Assembly: GCF_001717585.1 (NCBI RefSeq)
Contig: NZ_CP017042.1
Location: 409,501 to 473,500, forward strand
DNA length: 64,000 bases
DNA from: Selenomonas sp. oral taxon 920
GTDB taxonomy: Bacteria > Bacillota > Negativicutes > Selenomonadales > Selenomonadaceae
Direction of reading: 5' to 3'
Below, piece after piece: positions 44,262 to 52,733 of this stretch. The notes below the pieces were generated by a model. It had not been told where the DNA came from and made no database searches. It worked only from the letters and a program-made list of their open reading frames with translations. A program made the position numbers and the translations under genes. Each line of letters starts with the position of its first letter. The stretch's first letter is position 1.

Positions 44262-44957
44262 ATGCTGACGCATGAAATACTGGCACCGCATACAGAACTC
44301 CTGCTGCAGCACGATCTGTTCGAGGGAATCCCGGCAGATGCTCTGCCGGTGCTTCTGAATGCGCTTGGCGGCGAGATGAAGCGTTATGCGGCGGGGACGG
44401 ATATCATGCGCATGGGGCGTCCGCCGATTGTGACGGGCATCATCCTCACAGGGGCAATCGAGGTATCGTTCCTCAACGAGAACGCCGACCAGATCGACAT
44501 GAATATCTTCGAGGCGGGCAAGAGTTTCGGCGAGACGATGGAGGGGGCGAATCTCGCGGCAAGCCGTATGTTCGTCAAGGCACTCAGCGATACGCTGATC
44601 CTGCGCCTGCAGTTTCGACAGCTCTACGAGCGTTCCTCGTGCAGCGATCCGCATCTCTGGCGCTTTACGCTGAATATGCTGCGCAGAATTTCGCAGAAGG
44701 GCATATTCTATCAGCACAAGATCCGCATCATGGGGCAGAAGAGCATCCGCGCAAAGCTCAGCGTCTATCTGCAGGCGATCTCTGTTGAGGGGGACGGTAC
44801 CGCTGTACGCGATCTGAACCAGACCCAGCTTGCACGCTACCTCGGCGTGGAGCGCAGCGCACTCAGCCGCGAGATGAGCCACATGCGCGACGAGGGGATC
44901 ATCGACTATGACCGCAAGACCCTGCGCGTGCTTAATCCGGATTTTTTAGCAGTTTAG
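44262..44957 (+). CDS. Crp/Fnr family transcriptional regulator
   Basis: 231 residues. The N-terminal cyclic-nucleotide-binding-type barrel (about 20-130) lacks the Cys cluster of Fnr, so it is not an Fe-S oxygen sensor of that type. The C-terminal winged helix has 'LNQTQLARYLGVERSALSREMSHMRDEGII', the Crp HTH. It is divergent from the RclA-like operon and could control it (inference). Ligand unknown. Confidence 0.85.
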   Translation: MLTHEILAPHTELLLQHDLFEGIPADALPVLLNALGGEMKRYAAGTDIMRMGRPPIVTGIILTGAIEVSFLNENADQIDMNIFEAGKSFGETMEGANLAASRMFVKALSDTLILRLQFRQLYERSSCSDPHLWRFTLNMLRRISQKGIFYQHKIRIMGQKSIRAKLSVYLQAISVEGDGTAVRDLNQTQLARYLGVERSALSREMSHMRDEGIIDYDRKTLRVLNPDFLAV

Positions 44958-44967
44958 GAAGCACGCA

Positions 44968-45001
44968 AAAAGACCTGCTGCTTTTTTGCAGCAGGTCTTT
45001 T
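44968..45001. terminator. Bidirectional terminator between the Crp/Fnr gene and fumC
   Basis: A perfect 14-bp stem (44968-44981 with 44988-45001), loop TTTTTT, with A-run and T-run flanks. Confidence 0.9.
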
Positions 45002-45021
45002 CTCATGAGGAAACGTAAATC

Positions 45022-46386
45022 TTACACCATCTCTTCGGGATGGAAGACCTCGTCGAACTTCTCGGCGGTGAGGAAGCCGAGGGCAACGCACGCCTCCTTG
45101 AGGCTGATGTTCTCGTCGAATGCCTTGTGTGCGGTCTTCGCAGCGTTCTCGTAGCCGATGTACGGGTTCAGAGCCGTGACGAGCATCAGCGAACGGTGGA
45201 GGTTCTCGTGCATCTTCTCGCGGTTCGCCGTGATCCCCGTGACGCAGCGGTCGTTGAACGACTTGAGGGAGTCGGTGAGGAGTCGTGCGGACTGGAGGAA
45301 GTCGTAGATCATGACGGGCATGAACACGTTCAGCTCGAAGTTGCCCTGTGAGGCGGCAATGCCGATGGCGGCATCGTTGCCCATGACCTGTACGGCGACC
45401 ATCGTGACGGACTCGCACTGCGTCGGGTTGACCTTGCCCGGCATGATGGAGCTGCCCGGCTCGTTCGCGGGGATCGTGATCTCACCGAGACCGCAGCGCG
45501 GCCCTGCTGCGAGCCAGCGGATATCGTTCGCGATCTTCATCATGTTCGCGGCGAGTCCCTTGAGTCCGCCATGTGCAAAGACGATTGCGTCCTTGCTCGT
45601 GAGCGCGTGGAACTTGTTCGGCGCGGTGACGAACTTCTTGCCCGTCAGCTCACTTGCCGCCTGTGCGACGGCGACATCGAAGCCCTTCGGCGTGTTGAGC
45701 CCCGTGCCGACAGCGGTGCCGCCGAGTGCGAGTTCGTGGAGGAAGGGCAGTGCTGCCTGCAGCTGCTTCTTAGACTGCTCGAGCATGGCAAGCCAGCCGC
45801 TGATCTCCTGCGTAAAGGAGATGGGAACGGCATCCTGCAGGTGCGTGCGCCCTGTCTTGACGATGCCCTCGTTCTCCTTCATCAGGCGGCGGAATGTGTT
45901 CGCGAGGAGATCGATGCTCGGGAAGAGGCCGTCCTCAATGGCGATGACCGCTGCGATGTGCATCGCCGTCGGGAACGTGTCATTCGAGCTCTGCGACATA
46001 TTGGAGTGATCGTTCGGGTGCAGGATCTTTTCGCCTGCGATCTCGTTGCCGCGGTTCGCGATGACCTCGTTGACGTTCATGTTCGACTGTGTGCCGCTGC
46101 CCGTCTGCCAGACCGCGAGCGGGAAGTGCTCCGCAAGCTTGCCCGCGATGATCTCATCGCAGGCCGCCTTGATGGCGTTCAAGCGTTTCTCGTCGAGCTT
46201 GCCGAGCTTGTTGTTTGCAATCGCGGCGGATTTCTTCAGAATGCCGAATGCGTGAATGATCTCGGCAGGCATCTTCTCAATGCCAATGGGGAAATTCTCA
46301 AAGCTGCGCTCCGTCTGCGCCGCCCAGTACTTGTCCGCCGGAACCTTGACCTCGCCGAGGGAATCGTGTTCGATGCGATACTCCAT
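45022..46386 (-). CDS. fumC: Class II fumarate hydratase
   Basis: 454 residues. The 'GSSIMPGKVNP' signature and 'SSNDTFPTAMHIA' substrate motif identify the fumarase/aspartase superfamily. 'EYRIEHDSLGEVKVPADKYWAAQTERS' at the N-terminus is typical of FumC. It interconverts fumarate and malate without an Fe-S cluster. The gene stands alone with its own upstream region. Confidence 0.93.
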   Translation of the reverse strand: MEYRIEHDSLGEVKVPADKYWAAQTERSFENFPIGIEKMPAEIIHAFGILKKSAAIANNKLGKLDEKRLNAIKAACDEIIAGKLAEHFPLAVWQTGSGTQSNMNVNEVIANRGNEIAGEKILHPNDHSNMSQSSNDTFPTAMHIAAVIAIEDGLFPSIDLLANTFRRLMKENEGIVKTGRTHLQDAVPISFTQEISGWLAMLEQSKKQLQAALPFLHELALGGTAVGTGLNTPKGFDVAVAQAASELTGKKFVTAPNKFHALTSKDAIVFAHGGLKGLAANMMKIANDIRWLAAGPRCGLGEITIPANEPGSSIMPGKVNPTQCESVTMVAVQVMGNDAAIGIAASQGNFELNVFMPVMIYDFLQSARLLTDSLKSFNDRCVTGITANREKMHENLHRSLMLVTALNPYIGYENAAKTAHKAFDENISLKEACVALGFLTAEKFDEVFHPEEMV

Positions 46387-46471
46387 TTGGATTGTCCTCC
46401 TTAAAATTATGATAGTAGAGAGAAAAATCTGCTAATGAGAGTATAGCATAAAACAATGAAAATGAGAATGT

Positions 46472-46972
46472 TTATCTTGCAAAATTATGATAAATTTTCT
46501 GTAAAATCGTCTGTGCGGCAATGCCGATGCCGATGCCCGTCAATATCCCGACGAAGCCGAGCACGGGAGCGTAGGAAAAGAGTGCGGAGGTCTGCATGAC
46601 AGCAGCGGCGACGAGAAGCTGCGCCATGTTGTGCAGGAAGCCGCCCGCCGCACTGATGCCGACGATGGACAGCTGCGAGTGCTGTTTCAGCAGCACCATC
46701 GCCGCGAAACTCGCCGCGCCGCCCGCGAGACTGTAAAGCAGGGGAGCAAGTCCGCCGCCGAGAGCAGAGGCGAGGAGGATGCGCAGTGTGAGCATCAGTG
46801 CAGCATCGCGCATCGGGAGAATGCAGAGCGCGATCAGCGTGACAATGGCGGCGAGCCCAAGCTTTGCGCCCGGTACGGGCAGCGGCAGGGGGAGGAAGCC
46901 TTCAAGTACGAAGAGAATGAGGGAGAGTGCGGTGAGGAGTGCAATGTGTGTGATTCGGTGAATATTGCTCAT
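46472..46972 (-). CDS. Gx transporter family membrane protein (HepS component I-like)
   Basis: 166 residues, five or six membrane segments. 'HIALLTALSLILFVLEGFLP' and 'GAKLGLAAIVTLIAL' match the family annotated as heptaprenyl diphosphate synthase component I or Gx transporter, an ECF-S-like membrane protein. It starts one base after the NusG_II gene; the two are commonly paired near electron-transfer and FMN-transfer genes. The actual substrate is unknown. Confidence 0.75.
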   Translation of the reverse strand: MSNIHRITHIALLTALSLILFVLEGFLPLPLPVPGAKLGLAAIVTLIALCILPMRDAALMLTLRILLASALGGGLAPLLYSLAGGAASFAAMVLLKQHSQLSIVGISAAGGFLHNMAQLLVAAAVMQTSALFSYAPVLGFVGILTGIGIGIAAQTILQKIYHNFAR

Positions 46973-46973
46973 A

Positions 46974-47312
46974 TCATTTCACTTCGATCAGAAGTCTATG
47001 CGGGAGGCAGGCGATCACGTCGCCTTTTTTCGATGCTTTGCCCGTGTGCACGCAGACGAGGTCAGGGCAGTCGGCATGGATGACGGCGATCGTTTCGCCC
47101 TCAATGCGGATGGTGTTCGTTCCGTCCTCGTCCGCAATGACAATCTCCTCCGTGCCCGTGTGTCCCGTGAGCGGGATATCATAGAGCTGCACATTGTTCT
47201 GTGTGATTACGGCATGCCGTATTTCATTGTCCGTGCGTGTGAAAAAAAATACGGCACCGATCCCACAGAGGAGGAGCAGTGCGCCGATGAGGACAAGATC
47301 GTTTTTCTTCAT
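46974..47312 (-). CDS. NusG domain II-containing membrane-anchored protein
   Basis: 112 residues. An N-terminal membrane segment (about 5-24) then a small beta-rich domain with 'CPDLVCVHTGKASKKGDVIACLPHRLLIEV', the NusG_II signature with paired Cys. It is an extracytoplasmic domain of unknown role found with Gx transporters. The ATG at 47312 follows gaatccc weakly; the frame extends to 47354 but lacks a better site. Confidence 0.82.
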   Translation of the reverse strand: MKKNDLVLIGALLLLCGIGAVFFFTRTDNEIRHAVITQNNVQLYDIPLTGHTGTEEIVIADEDGTNTIRIEGETIAVIHADCPDLVCVHTGKASKKGDVIACLPHRLLIEVK

Positions 47313-47360
47313 TGGGATTCCTTGCCTTGACGAATGTTTTCGATCACAGTACAATAGCTT

Positions 47361-47849
47361 TTAGATGCCTTTTCCAAGCTCACGCTGCCAGTAGGCAAGA
47401 TCGGGCTCGTTCAGAGGCAGGTCAATGGCCTGTCCGTTGTCGTAGCAGAAGCGGACGCGGATGGTCGTTGCCTTGCGGACGGAGGGGAGACTGGCGCGGG
47501 GGAGTTCGACGAAGAATTTATTCTCGTTTTTGTACGGACTGTCCGCCTCGGGCACAGGACGCGGCGTATACTTGGTAGATGCCTTCATTTCCCATGCGGT
47601 ACCGTCCGTGTAGAGGACAACGTCGGGCAGGAGTTTTGCCTCGTCAAAGCGGTAGTCCCACAGCGTGAGGGTTGCACCTTCGAGCCGCCCCTCACCCGTG
47701 TAGGATGTCTGAAAGTCGATGCGTGCGTAGGCAGAGAGGCTGCGCGCTGTGCGATGGTCGATCTGGTAGGTGTAGGAGAGACCGAAGATGCCGACGAGGA
47801 TGAGGAGCAGGGCGATGAGGATGACGAGTTGACGGAACAGGTTCTGCAC
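47361..47849 (-). CDS. Single-pass membrane protein of unknown function
   Basis: 162 residues. One N-terminal membrane segment (about 6-27) and a beta-rich extracytoplasmic domain with charged and aromatic strands ('LTLWDYRFDEAKLLPDVVLYTDG'). GTG start at 47849 after a near-perfect gaaaggaggc. It heads a three-gene minus-strand run with the NusG_II and Gx genes (48 bp and 1 bp gaps). I do not recognise the family. Confidence 0.7.
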   Translation of the reverse strand: MQNLFRQLVILIALLLILVGIFGLSYTYQIDHRTARSLSAYARIDFQTSYTGEGRLEGATLTLWDYRFDEAKLLPDVVLYTDGTAWEMKASTKYTPRPVPEADSPYKNENKFFVELPRASLPSVRKATTIRVRFCYDNGQAIDLPLNEPDLAYWQRELGKGI

Positions 47850-47882
47850 GGCGCGCCTCCTTTCGATAATTTGTTTCGTGGT

Positions 47883-47912
47883 ATTATAACATAGGGGAAT
47901 GGGATTTGTCAG
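47883..47912 (-). promoter_or_regulatory. Promoter of the three-gene minus-strand operon
   Basis: On the minus strand CTGACA and TATAAT (47888-47883) are about 18 bp apart, some 35 bp before the GTG. Confidence 0.55.
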
Positions 47913-47946
47913 CAGTTGATGAAAATGGGATACAGGAGGGGATGAA

Positions 47947-48783
47947 ATGGCGGTAAAGCTGTTTGTATCAGATCTGGACGGGACGATGCTGCCGGACGGC
48001 AATGTGGTCTCTGCGGAGAATATCGCGGCGGTGCGCCGCGCGGCGGAGGCGGGGGTCACGGTGACGATTGCGACGGGGCGCATGTTCGAGGCGGCGCTGC
48101 CCGTTGCCGAGGCGCTCGGCGTGGATGTGCCCATCATCTCCTACAACGGCGGGCTCATCAAGAGCCCGAGCGGGTGTGTCTACGAGGAGCACACGGTCGA
48201 TCCCGCGCTTGCACATGATCTCATCGCGTTCTGCAAGGAGCGCGGATGGTACATTCAGAGCTACAGCGGCGGCGTGCTGCGCTATGTCGAGCCGTGCGAT
48301 GAGTCACGTTTCTATGAGAATTCGCAGAAACTCACGGGCGAGGCGGTCGGCTGGGACGGCCTCTTTGCACACACGTCAGGAAACTGCAAGCTGGTTCTCG
48401 TGACAAAGGAGCTTTCAGTGACGCTTACGCGCGCGGAGGCGGTGCTTGCTGCATTCGGCGAACGAGTGGATGTAATGCGCTCAGCGAATCATCTGATCGA
48501 GATTGTGCCGAAGGGCATCTCCAAGGCATCGGCACTGAAGTCTCTTGCGGGCAAACTCGGCATCGCCATCGAGGAAACGATGGCGATCGGCGATGCGTAC
48601 AACGATCTGCCCATGCTGAAGGCAGCAGGCAAGAGCGTTGCGATGGGCAACGCGTTCCCCGAGGTCAAAGAGGTGACGGACTACGAGACGCTCTCCTGTG
48701 AGGAGAACGGGCTTGCAGCGGCAATCTACCACTATGTGCTCGGCATGGGAGCGGATGCCCCCGTACCAATGACGAGGGGCTAA
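47947..48783 (+). CDS. Cof-type HAD family phosphatase (copy 1)
   Basis: 278 residues. HAD motif I 'FVSDLDGTMLPD', motif II 'TIATGRM', Lys motif III 'GISKASALK' and motif IV 'AIGDAYNDLPML' with an alpha/beta cap domain between (type IIB). These enzymes dephosphorylate sugar phosphates or flavin phosphates; the substrate cannot be assigned. It begins a co-directional run through whiA. Confidence 0.9.
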   Translation: MAVKLFVSDLDGTMLPDGNVVSAENIAAVRRAAEAGVTVTIATGRMFEAALPVAEALGVDVPIISYNGGLIKSPSGCVYEEHTVDPALAHDLIAFCKERGWYIQSYSGGVLRYVEPCDESRFYENSQKLTGEAVGWDGLFAHTSGNCKLVLVTKELSVTLTRAEAVLAAFGERVDVMRSANHLIEIVPKGISKASALKSLAGKLGIAIEETMAIGDAYNDLPMLKAAGKSVAMGNAFPEVKEVTDYETLSCEENGLAAAIYHYVLGMGADAPVPMTRG

Positions 48784-48786
48784 GTC

Positions 48787-49581
48787 ATGGCAATTAAACT
48801 CATTGCGCTCGATCTGGACGGGACTCTGCTCAATTCGGAAAAGCAAATCACGACGCGCACGAAGGATATCATCGCGCGCGCCATGGCACGCGGTGTGACG
48901 GTGACGATTGCAACGGGGCGCATGCTGCGCTCGGCGCTCTACTTCGCGCGCCTCATTGCATCCGATGCGCCCGTTATCTGCTGCAACGGCGGATATGTCG
49001 GAACGGCGAAGGGCGATCCGCTCTTTGCGCGCTATTTTGAGCCTGCACTTACACGAGAGTTTCTGACATTTGCCTACGAGCGCAGCTGGTACGTGAACTG
49101 GTACAACGGCATCGAGATCTACGCGCCGGAGTACCGTGCAGAGTGCTTTGCCGCCTATCGAACGACGGCGAATTTCGTGGTGACGGAGGTTGGGAACGAC
49201 TATCTCAGCTACACGGAGAACGTACCGCAGTTCGTCCTCCGTGAGATGGAGAACGGGGTTGACTCTTACGTCAGCGAGGTGCGGGAACACTTCGGCGGAC
49301 GCCTTGTGCCGCAGCAGAATACGGGCACGAGCGTTGACATCAACCCACCCGGCATCAACAAGGCGGTCGGCGTGCAGGCGCTCGCGGACGCGATGGGGCT
49401 CAGCCTTGACGAGGTGATGGTTGCGGGCGATGCGGACAATGACTTTGAGATGCTCTCGATGGGTGCGTTCTCCGTCGTTCCCGCGAATGGTCTCCCCGGG
49501 GCAAAAGAGCGCGCCCGTTATGTGACGGCATCGAACGATGCGAATGGGATTGCCGCTGCGATTGAGAAATTTGTACTGTGA
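48787..49581 (+). CDS. Cof-type HAD family phosphatase (copy 2)
   Basis: 264 residues. Motif I 'IALDLDGTLLNSEKQIT', motif II 'TIATGRM', motif III 'GINKAVGVQ' and motif IV 'VAGDADNDFEML'. A tandem paralogue of the gene 3 bp upstream but well diverged, so the two probably act on different substrates. Confidence 0.9.
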   Translation: MAIKLIALDLDGTLLNSEKQITTRTKDIIARAMARGVTVTIATGRMLRSALYFARLIASDAPVICCNGGYVGTAKGDPLFARYFEPALTREFLTFAYERSWYVNWYNGIEIYAPEYRAECFAAYRTTANFVVTEVGNDYLSYTENVPQFVLREMENGVDSYVSEVREHFGGRLVPQQNTGTSVDINPPGINKAVGVQALADAMGLSLDEVMVAGDADNDFEMLSMGAFSVVPANGLPGAKERARYVTASNDANGIAAAIEKFVL

Positions 49582-49591
49582 GGTGAGTACG

Positions 49592-50503
49592 ATGGGGGAA
49601 GCAAAACGGGCGACGGAGAAATTCCGCCCGGTGATCGTGACGGGGCTGTCGGGCGGCGGAAAATCGCTCGCGGCACGCTATATGGAGGATCTTGGCTACT
49701 TCTGCGTGGACAATCTTCCGCCGGTATTCATTCCGAAGTTCATCGACCTCTGCCGCGAGACACACGGACAGATCAGCCGTGCGGCGATCGTTGTGGACAC
49801 GCGCAGCCGTGAGTTCTTCGATGATTTCGTCCGCGTCCTCGGAGAGCTGGATGCGGGCGATGTCGCCTATGAGCTGCTCTTCATCGAGGCGTCCGACGAC
49901 GTCATCATTCGCCGCTACAAGGAGACGCGCCGTCCGCATCCGCTCGCACCCGATGCGCGCATCTCGGAGGGAGTGACGCGCGAACGCGGACAGCTCGCTT
50001 CCGTGCGTGCGCGTGCGACGCAGCTGATCGACACATCGAATCTGCGCAAGGCGGAGCTTCGCGACATCATCCGTCAGCACTACGATACGCCGGGGCGGGA
50101 CGCGGAGATGAATGTCAATATCCTCTCGTTCGGCTTCAAATACGGCATCCCGCTCGATGCCGATCTTGTCTTTGACGTGCGCTTCCTGCCGAATCCGTTC
50201 TACGTGGATTCGCTGCGCAATAAGAGCGGTACCGTCCCGCAGGTCGCTTCCTACATCGAGTCGTGGGACGTGACGCAGAAGTTCGAGCAACAGCTCGACG
50301 GGATGATTGACTTCCTCCTGCCCAACTATGTGAAGGAAGGCAAGAGCCAGCTCGTCATTGCCGTCGGCTGTACGGGCGGCATGCATCGCAGCGTATTCAT
50401 CGCAAAGCATCTCTACGATCGCATCAAGGGCAGCTATGCGGCGCGTCTCGAGCATCGCGATCTCATGAAGAACGAGGTGCAGGAGCACGTCAGCGAGGGG
50501 TAA
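49592..50503 (+). CDS. rapZ: RapZ/YvcJ nucleotide-binding protein
   Basis: 303 residues. Walker A 'VTGLSGGGKSLAARYMEDLGYFCVDNLPP' region, 'FIEASDDVIIRRYKETRRPHPL', and C-terminal 'VAVGCTGGMHRSVFIA'-like motif. RapZ controls amino-sugar synthesis through a small RNA in enterobacteria; YvcJ is a GTP/ATP-binding protein linked to competence in Bacillus. It is followed by yvcK and whiA, a conserved Firmicute trio. The ATG at 49592 follows gaggtgag. Confidence 0.93.
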   Translation: MGEAKRATEKFRPVIVTGLSGGGKSLAARYMEDLGYFCVDNLPPVFIPKFIDLCRETHGQISRAAIVVDTRSREFFDDFVRVLGELDAGDVAYELLFIEASDDVIIRRYKETRRPHPLAPDARISEGVTRERGQLASVRARATQLIDTSNLRKAELRDIIRQHYDTPGRDAEMNVNILSFGFKYGIPLDADLVFDVRFLPNPFYVDSLRNKSGTVPQVASYIESWDVTQKFEQQLDGMIDFLLPNYVKEGKSQLVIAVGCTGGMHRSVFIAKHLYDRIKGSYAARLEHRDLMKNEVQEHVSEG

Positions 50504-50506
50504 TTC

Positions 50507-51802
50507 ATGCATCTTATCAAATGGCTCTACCCGGGCATGGGGTTCAAACGATGGCTCTTTGTCTTTGCCGTCGGGACACTCTGTGTGGGGCTTGGAGCTG
50601 CACTCATCTTCAACTACAAATACATCGACAGCATCGAGGAGGCAATCTTCCGCTTCGTCTATACGTGGCAGGGCAGTTACAACTACGGTTTCACGGCAAT
50701 CGCGGGGGCGGCGGTTGCCCTCCTCGGCACTGCACTCATGCTGGTGGCAACACGCCACATCATTCGTTCTGTCATCACAGCGCTGATGCCGGAGGGGACA
50801 TCGACGCGCCTCGTTGATCTCGTCTACGAAAAGACTCGTCTGAGCCGCGGCCCTGCGGTCACGGTCATTGGCGGCGGCCACGGCCTCTCCGTACTGCTGC
50901 GCGGGATCAAGGAGCTGACGAGCAACGTAACGGCGGTTGTGACGGTCGCGGACGACGGCGGTTCCTCGGGACGTCTGCGCGAGGAGCTCGGCATCATCCC
51001 GCCGGGCGATCTGCGCAACTGTCTTGTCGCGCTTGCCGACACGGAGCCGCTGATGGAGAAGCTCTTCCAGCACCGCTTTGCGGGCGAGAGCAATCTCGCG
51101 GGACACAGCTTCGGCAATCTCTTTCTCGCGGCGATGGCGGAGGTCACGGGCGATATGGAGACGGCACTGCGCGAGTCCTCAAAGGTTCTCGCGGTTAAGG
51201 GGCGCGTGCTTCCCGCATCGAAGCAGTCCGTGCGCCTCGACGCGATCCTCGAAGACGGCACCGTAGTCGAGGGCGAGTCGCATATTCCGGAGGTGGAGGG
51301 GCGCATTCGCCGCGTGCGCCTCTACCCGCAAGATGTCGCGCCTGTGCCGTCCGCGCTTGAGGCGATCCGCACGGCGGACGCGATCATCCTTGGTCCCGGC
51401 AGTCTCTATACGAGCATTATGCCGAACCTTCTCGTAAATGGCGTGGCAGAGGAGCTTCGGAAGAGCCGTGCGCTCAAAATCTACATCTGCAACGTCATGA
51501 CGCAGCCGGGCGAGACGGACGGCTATACTGCCGCCATGCATGCGGAGGCGATCGTGCGGCATGCGGGGCGCGGGGCAATCGACTTTATGCTCGTCAACAA
51601 CGCGCCGATTTCCGATGCGCTGCGTGAGAAGTACGCGGCGGAGGGAATTGCGCCCGTTGTGGTGGACGAGGCGCAGATCAATGCGCTCGGCATTGGCTTT
51701 GTTGCAGCGGACATCATCAATCAGTCGGATGCCGTGCGGCACGATCCCGACAAGCTCAGCCGCAACGTCATGCGCATGATCTACGATCTGCGGGTGAGCT
51801 GA
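50507..51802 (+). CDS. yvcK: YvcK/CofD-like gluconeogenesis factor with N-terminal membrane segments
   Basis: 431 residues. Two hydrophobic segments near the N-terminus (about 15-38 and 62-88) precede the CofD-like core: 'VTVIGGGHGLSVLLRGIKELT', 'TVADDGGSSGRLREELG', 'PPGDLRNCLVAL' and 'GPGSLYTSIMPNLLV'. YvcK is needed for growth on gluconeogenic carbon and for cell-wall enzyme localisation in Bacillus. The core alone is about 320 residues; the membrane extension is an addition seen in some lineages. It starts 3 bp after rapZ. Confidence 0.92.
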   Translation: MHLIKWLYPGMGFKRWLFVFAVGTLCVGLGAALIFNYKYIDSIEEAIFRFVYTWQGSYNYGFTAIAGAAVALLGTALMLVATRHIIRSVITALMPEGTSTRLVDLVYEKTRLSRGPAVTVIGGGHGLSVLLRGIKELTSNVTAVVTVADDGGSSGRLREELGIIPPGDLRNCLVALADTEPLMEKLFQHRFAGESNLAGHSFGNLFLAAMAEVTGDMETALRESSKVLAVKGRVLPASKQSVRLDAILEDGTVVEGESHIPEVEGRIRRVRLYPQDVAPVPSALEAIRTADAIILGPGSLYTSIMPNLLVNGVAEELRKSRALKIYICNVMTQPGETDGYTAAMHAEAIVRHAGRGAIDFMLVNNAPISDALREKYAAEGIAPVVVDEAQINALGIGFVAADIINQSDAVRHDPDKLSRNVMRMIYDLRVS

Positions 51803-51803
51803 G

Positions 51804-52730
51804 ATGCCGTCCTTTGCCTCGGATGTAAAGAACGCGCTCTCACGCACGGATGAGGAGCGTGCGTGCTGCCAGACGGCAGAGCTTGCCGCACTCCTGCGCA
51901 TGGGCGCCTCCATGGTGACGGATGGAGCGCACGGGCTCGGTCTGCGCTTCGAGGCGGCGAGCGCCGCCGTTGCGCGCCGCGTGATCCGTCTCCTGCGCAC
52001 GATGGATGCGGCGATCGAGACATCGGTTGCGATGGAACGTACTCCGCAGCTGCGGCGGCGCACATACATTGTCAATATTGCAGCGGGGGAGGGGGTTACC
52101 CCGCTCCTCACGCGACTCGGTTTTCTCGACGGCGGGGAGGCGCTCCGTGCGGGCACAGATGTGCTGCTCCTGCGCAAGAAGTGCTGCCGTGCGGCGTATC
52201 TGCGCGGCGCATTTCTCGGCGGCGGCAGTGTGAACCGTCCCGAGGCAAGCTGCCATCTCGAGATCGCGGCGAAGAGCGCGGCGATGGGGCGTGCTCTTCA
52301 CACCCTCCTGCGGCGGCTGCACTTCCCCGTAGGGCTGACCGATCGGCGCGATACCTACGTCGTCTATCTAAAGGAGGGGGACGCAGTCATGGATTTCCTC
52401 GCGCTCATCGGCGCGGAGGAGGCGGCAGAGGAGATCGAGGTGGCACGCAATCTGAAGGAAGTACGCGCACAGGTGAACCGTCTTGTCAATGTGGAGACGG
52501 CAAATCTGCAGCGTGCAGTAGATGCGGCGGCGGTGCAGCGTGCGGCGATTGAGCGCCTCGCGGCGGCGGGACGGCTCGCCGAGCTGCCTGAGGAGCTGCG
52601 CGAGACCGCAGAGATGCGGCGCGAGCATCCGGAGATCAGCATGTCGGAGCTTGCGGCGCTCTGTCACATCAGCAAGTCGGGCATGAGCCATCGCCTGAGG
52701 AAGATCTGTGCGATGGCAGAGGAGGTATAG
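51804..52730 (+). CDS. whiA: WhiA DNA-binding protein
   Basis: 308 residues. The LAGLIDADG-like domain carries 'RAAYLRGAFLGGGSVNRPEA' and 'CCRAAYLRG', and the C-terminal helix-turn-helix 'HPEISMSELAALCHISKSGMSHRLRKI'. WhiA is needed for sporulation in Streptomyces and affects division and chromosome segregation in Bacillus. It is one base after yvcK, completing the rapZ-yvcK-whiA set. Confidence 0.94.
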   Translation: MPSFASDVKNALSRTDEERACCQTAELAALLRMGASMVTDGAHGLGLRFEAASAAVARRVIRLLRTMDAAIETSVAMERTPQLRRRTYIVNIAAGEGVTPLLTRLGFLDGGEALRAGTDVLLLRKKCCRAAYLRGAFLGGGSVNRPEASCHLEIAAKSAAMGRALHTLLRRLHFPVGLTDRRDTYVVYLKEGDAVMDFLALIGAEEAAEEIEVARNLKEVRAQVNRLVNVETANLQRAVDAAAVQRAAIERLAAAGRLAELPEELRETAEMRREHPEISMSELAALCHISKSGMSHRLRKICAMAEEV

Positions 52731-52733
52731 AGT

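Noticed and set aside
47947-49581. Two adjacent HAD genes as an assembly duplication
   Set aside because: They share family motifs but differ throughout in sequence and length, so they are diverged paralogues.
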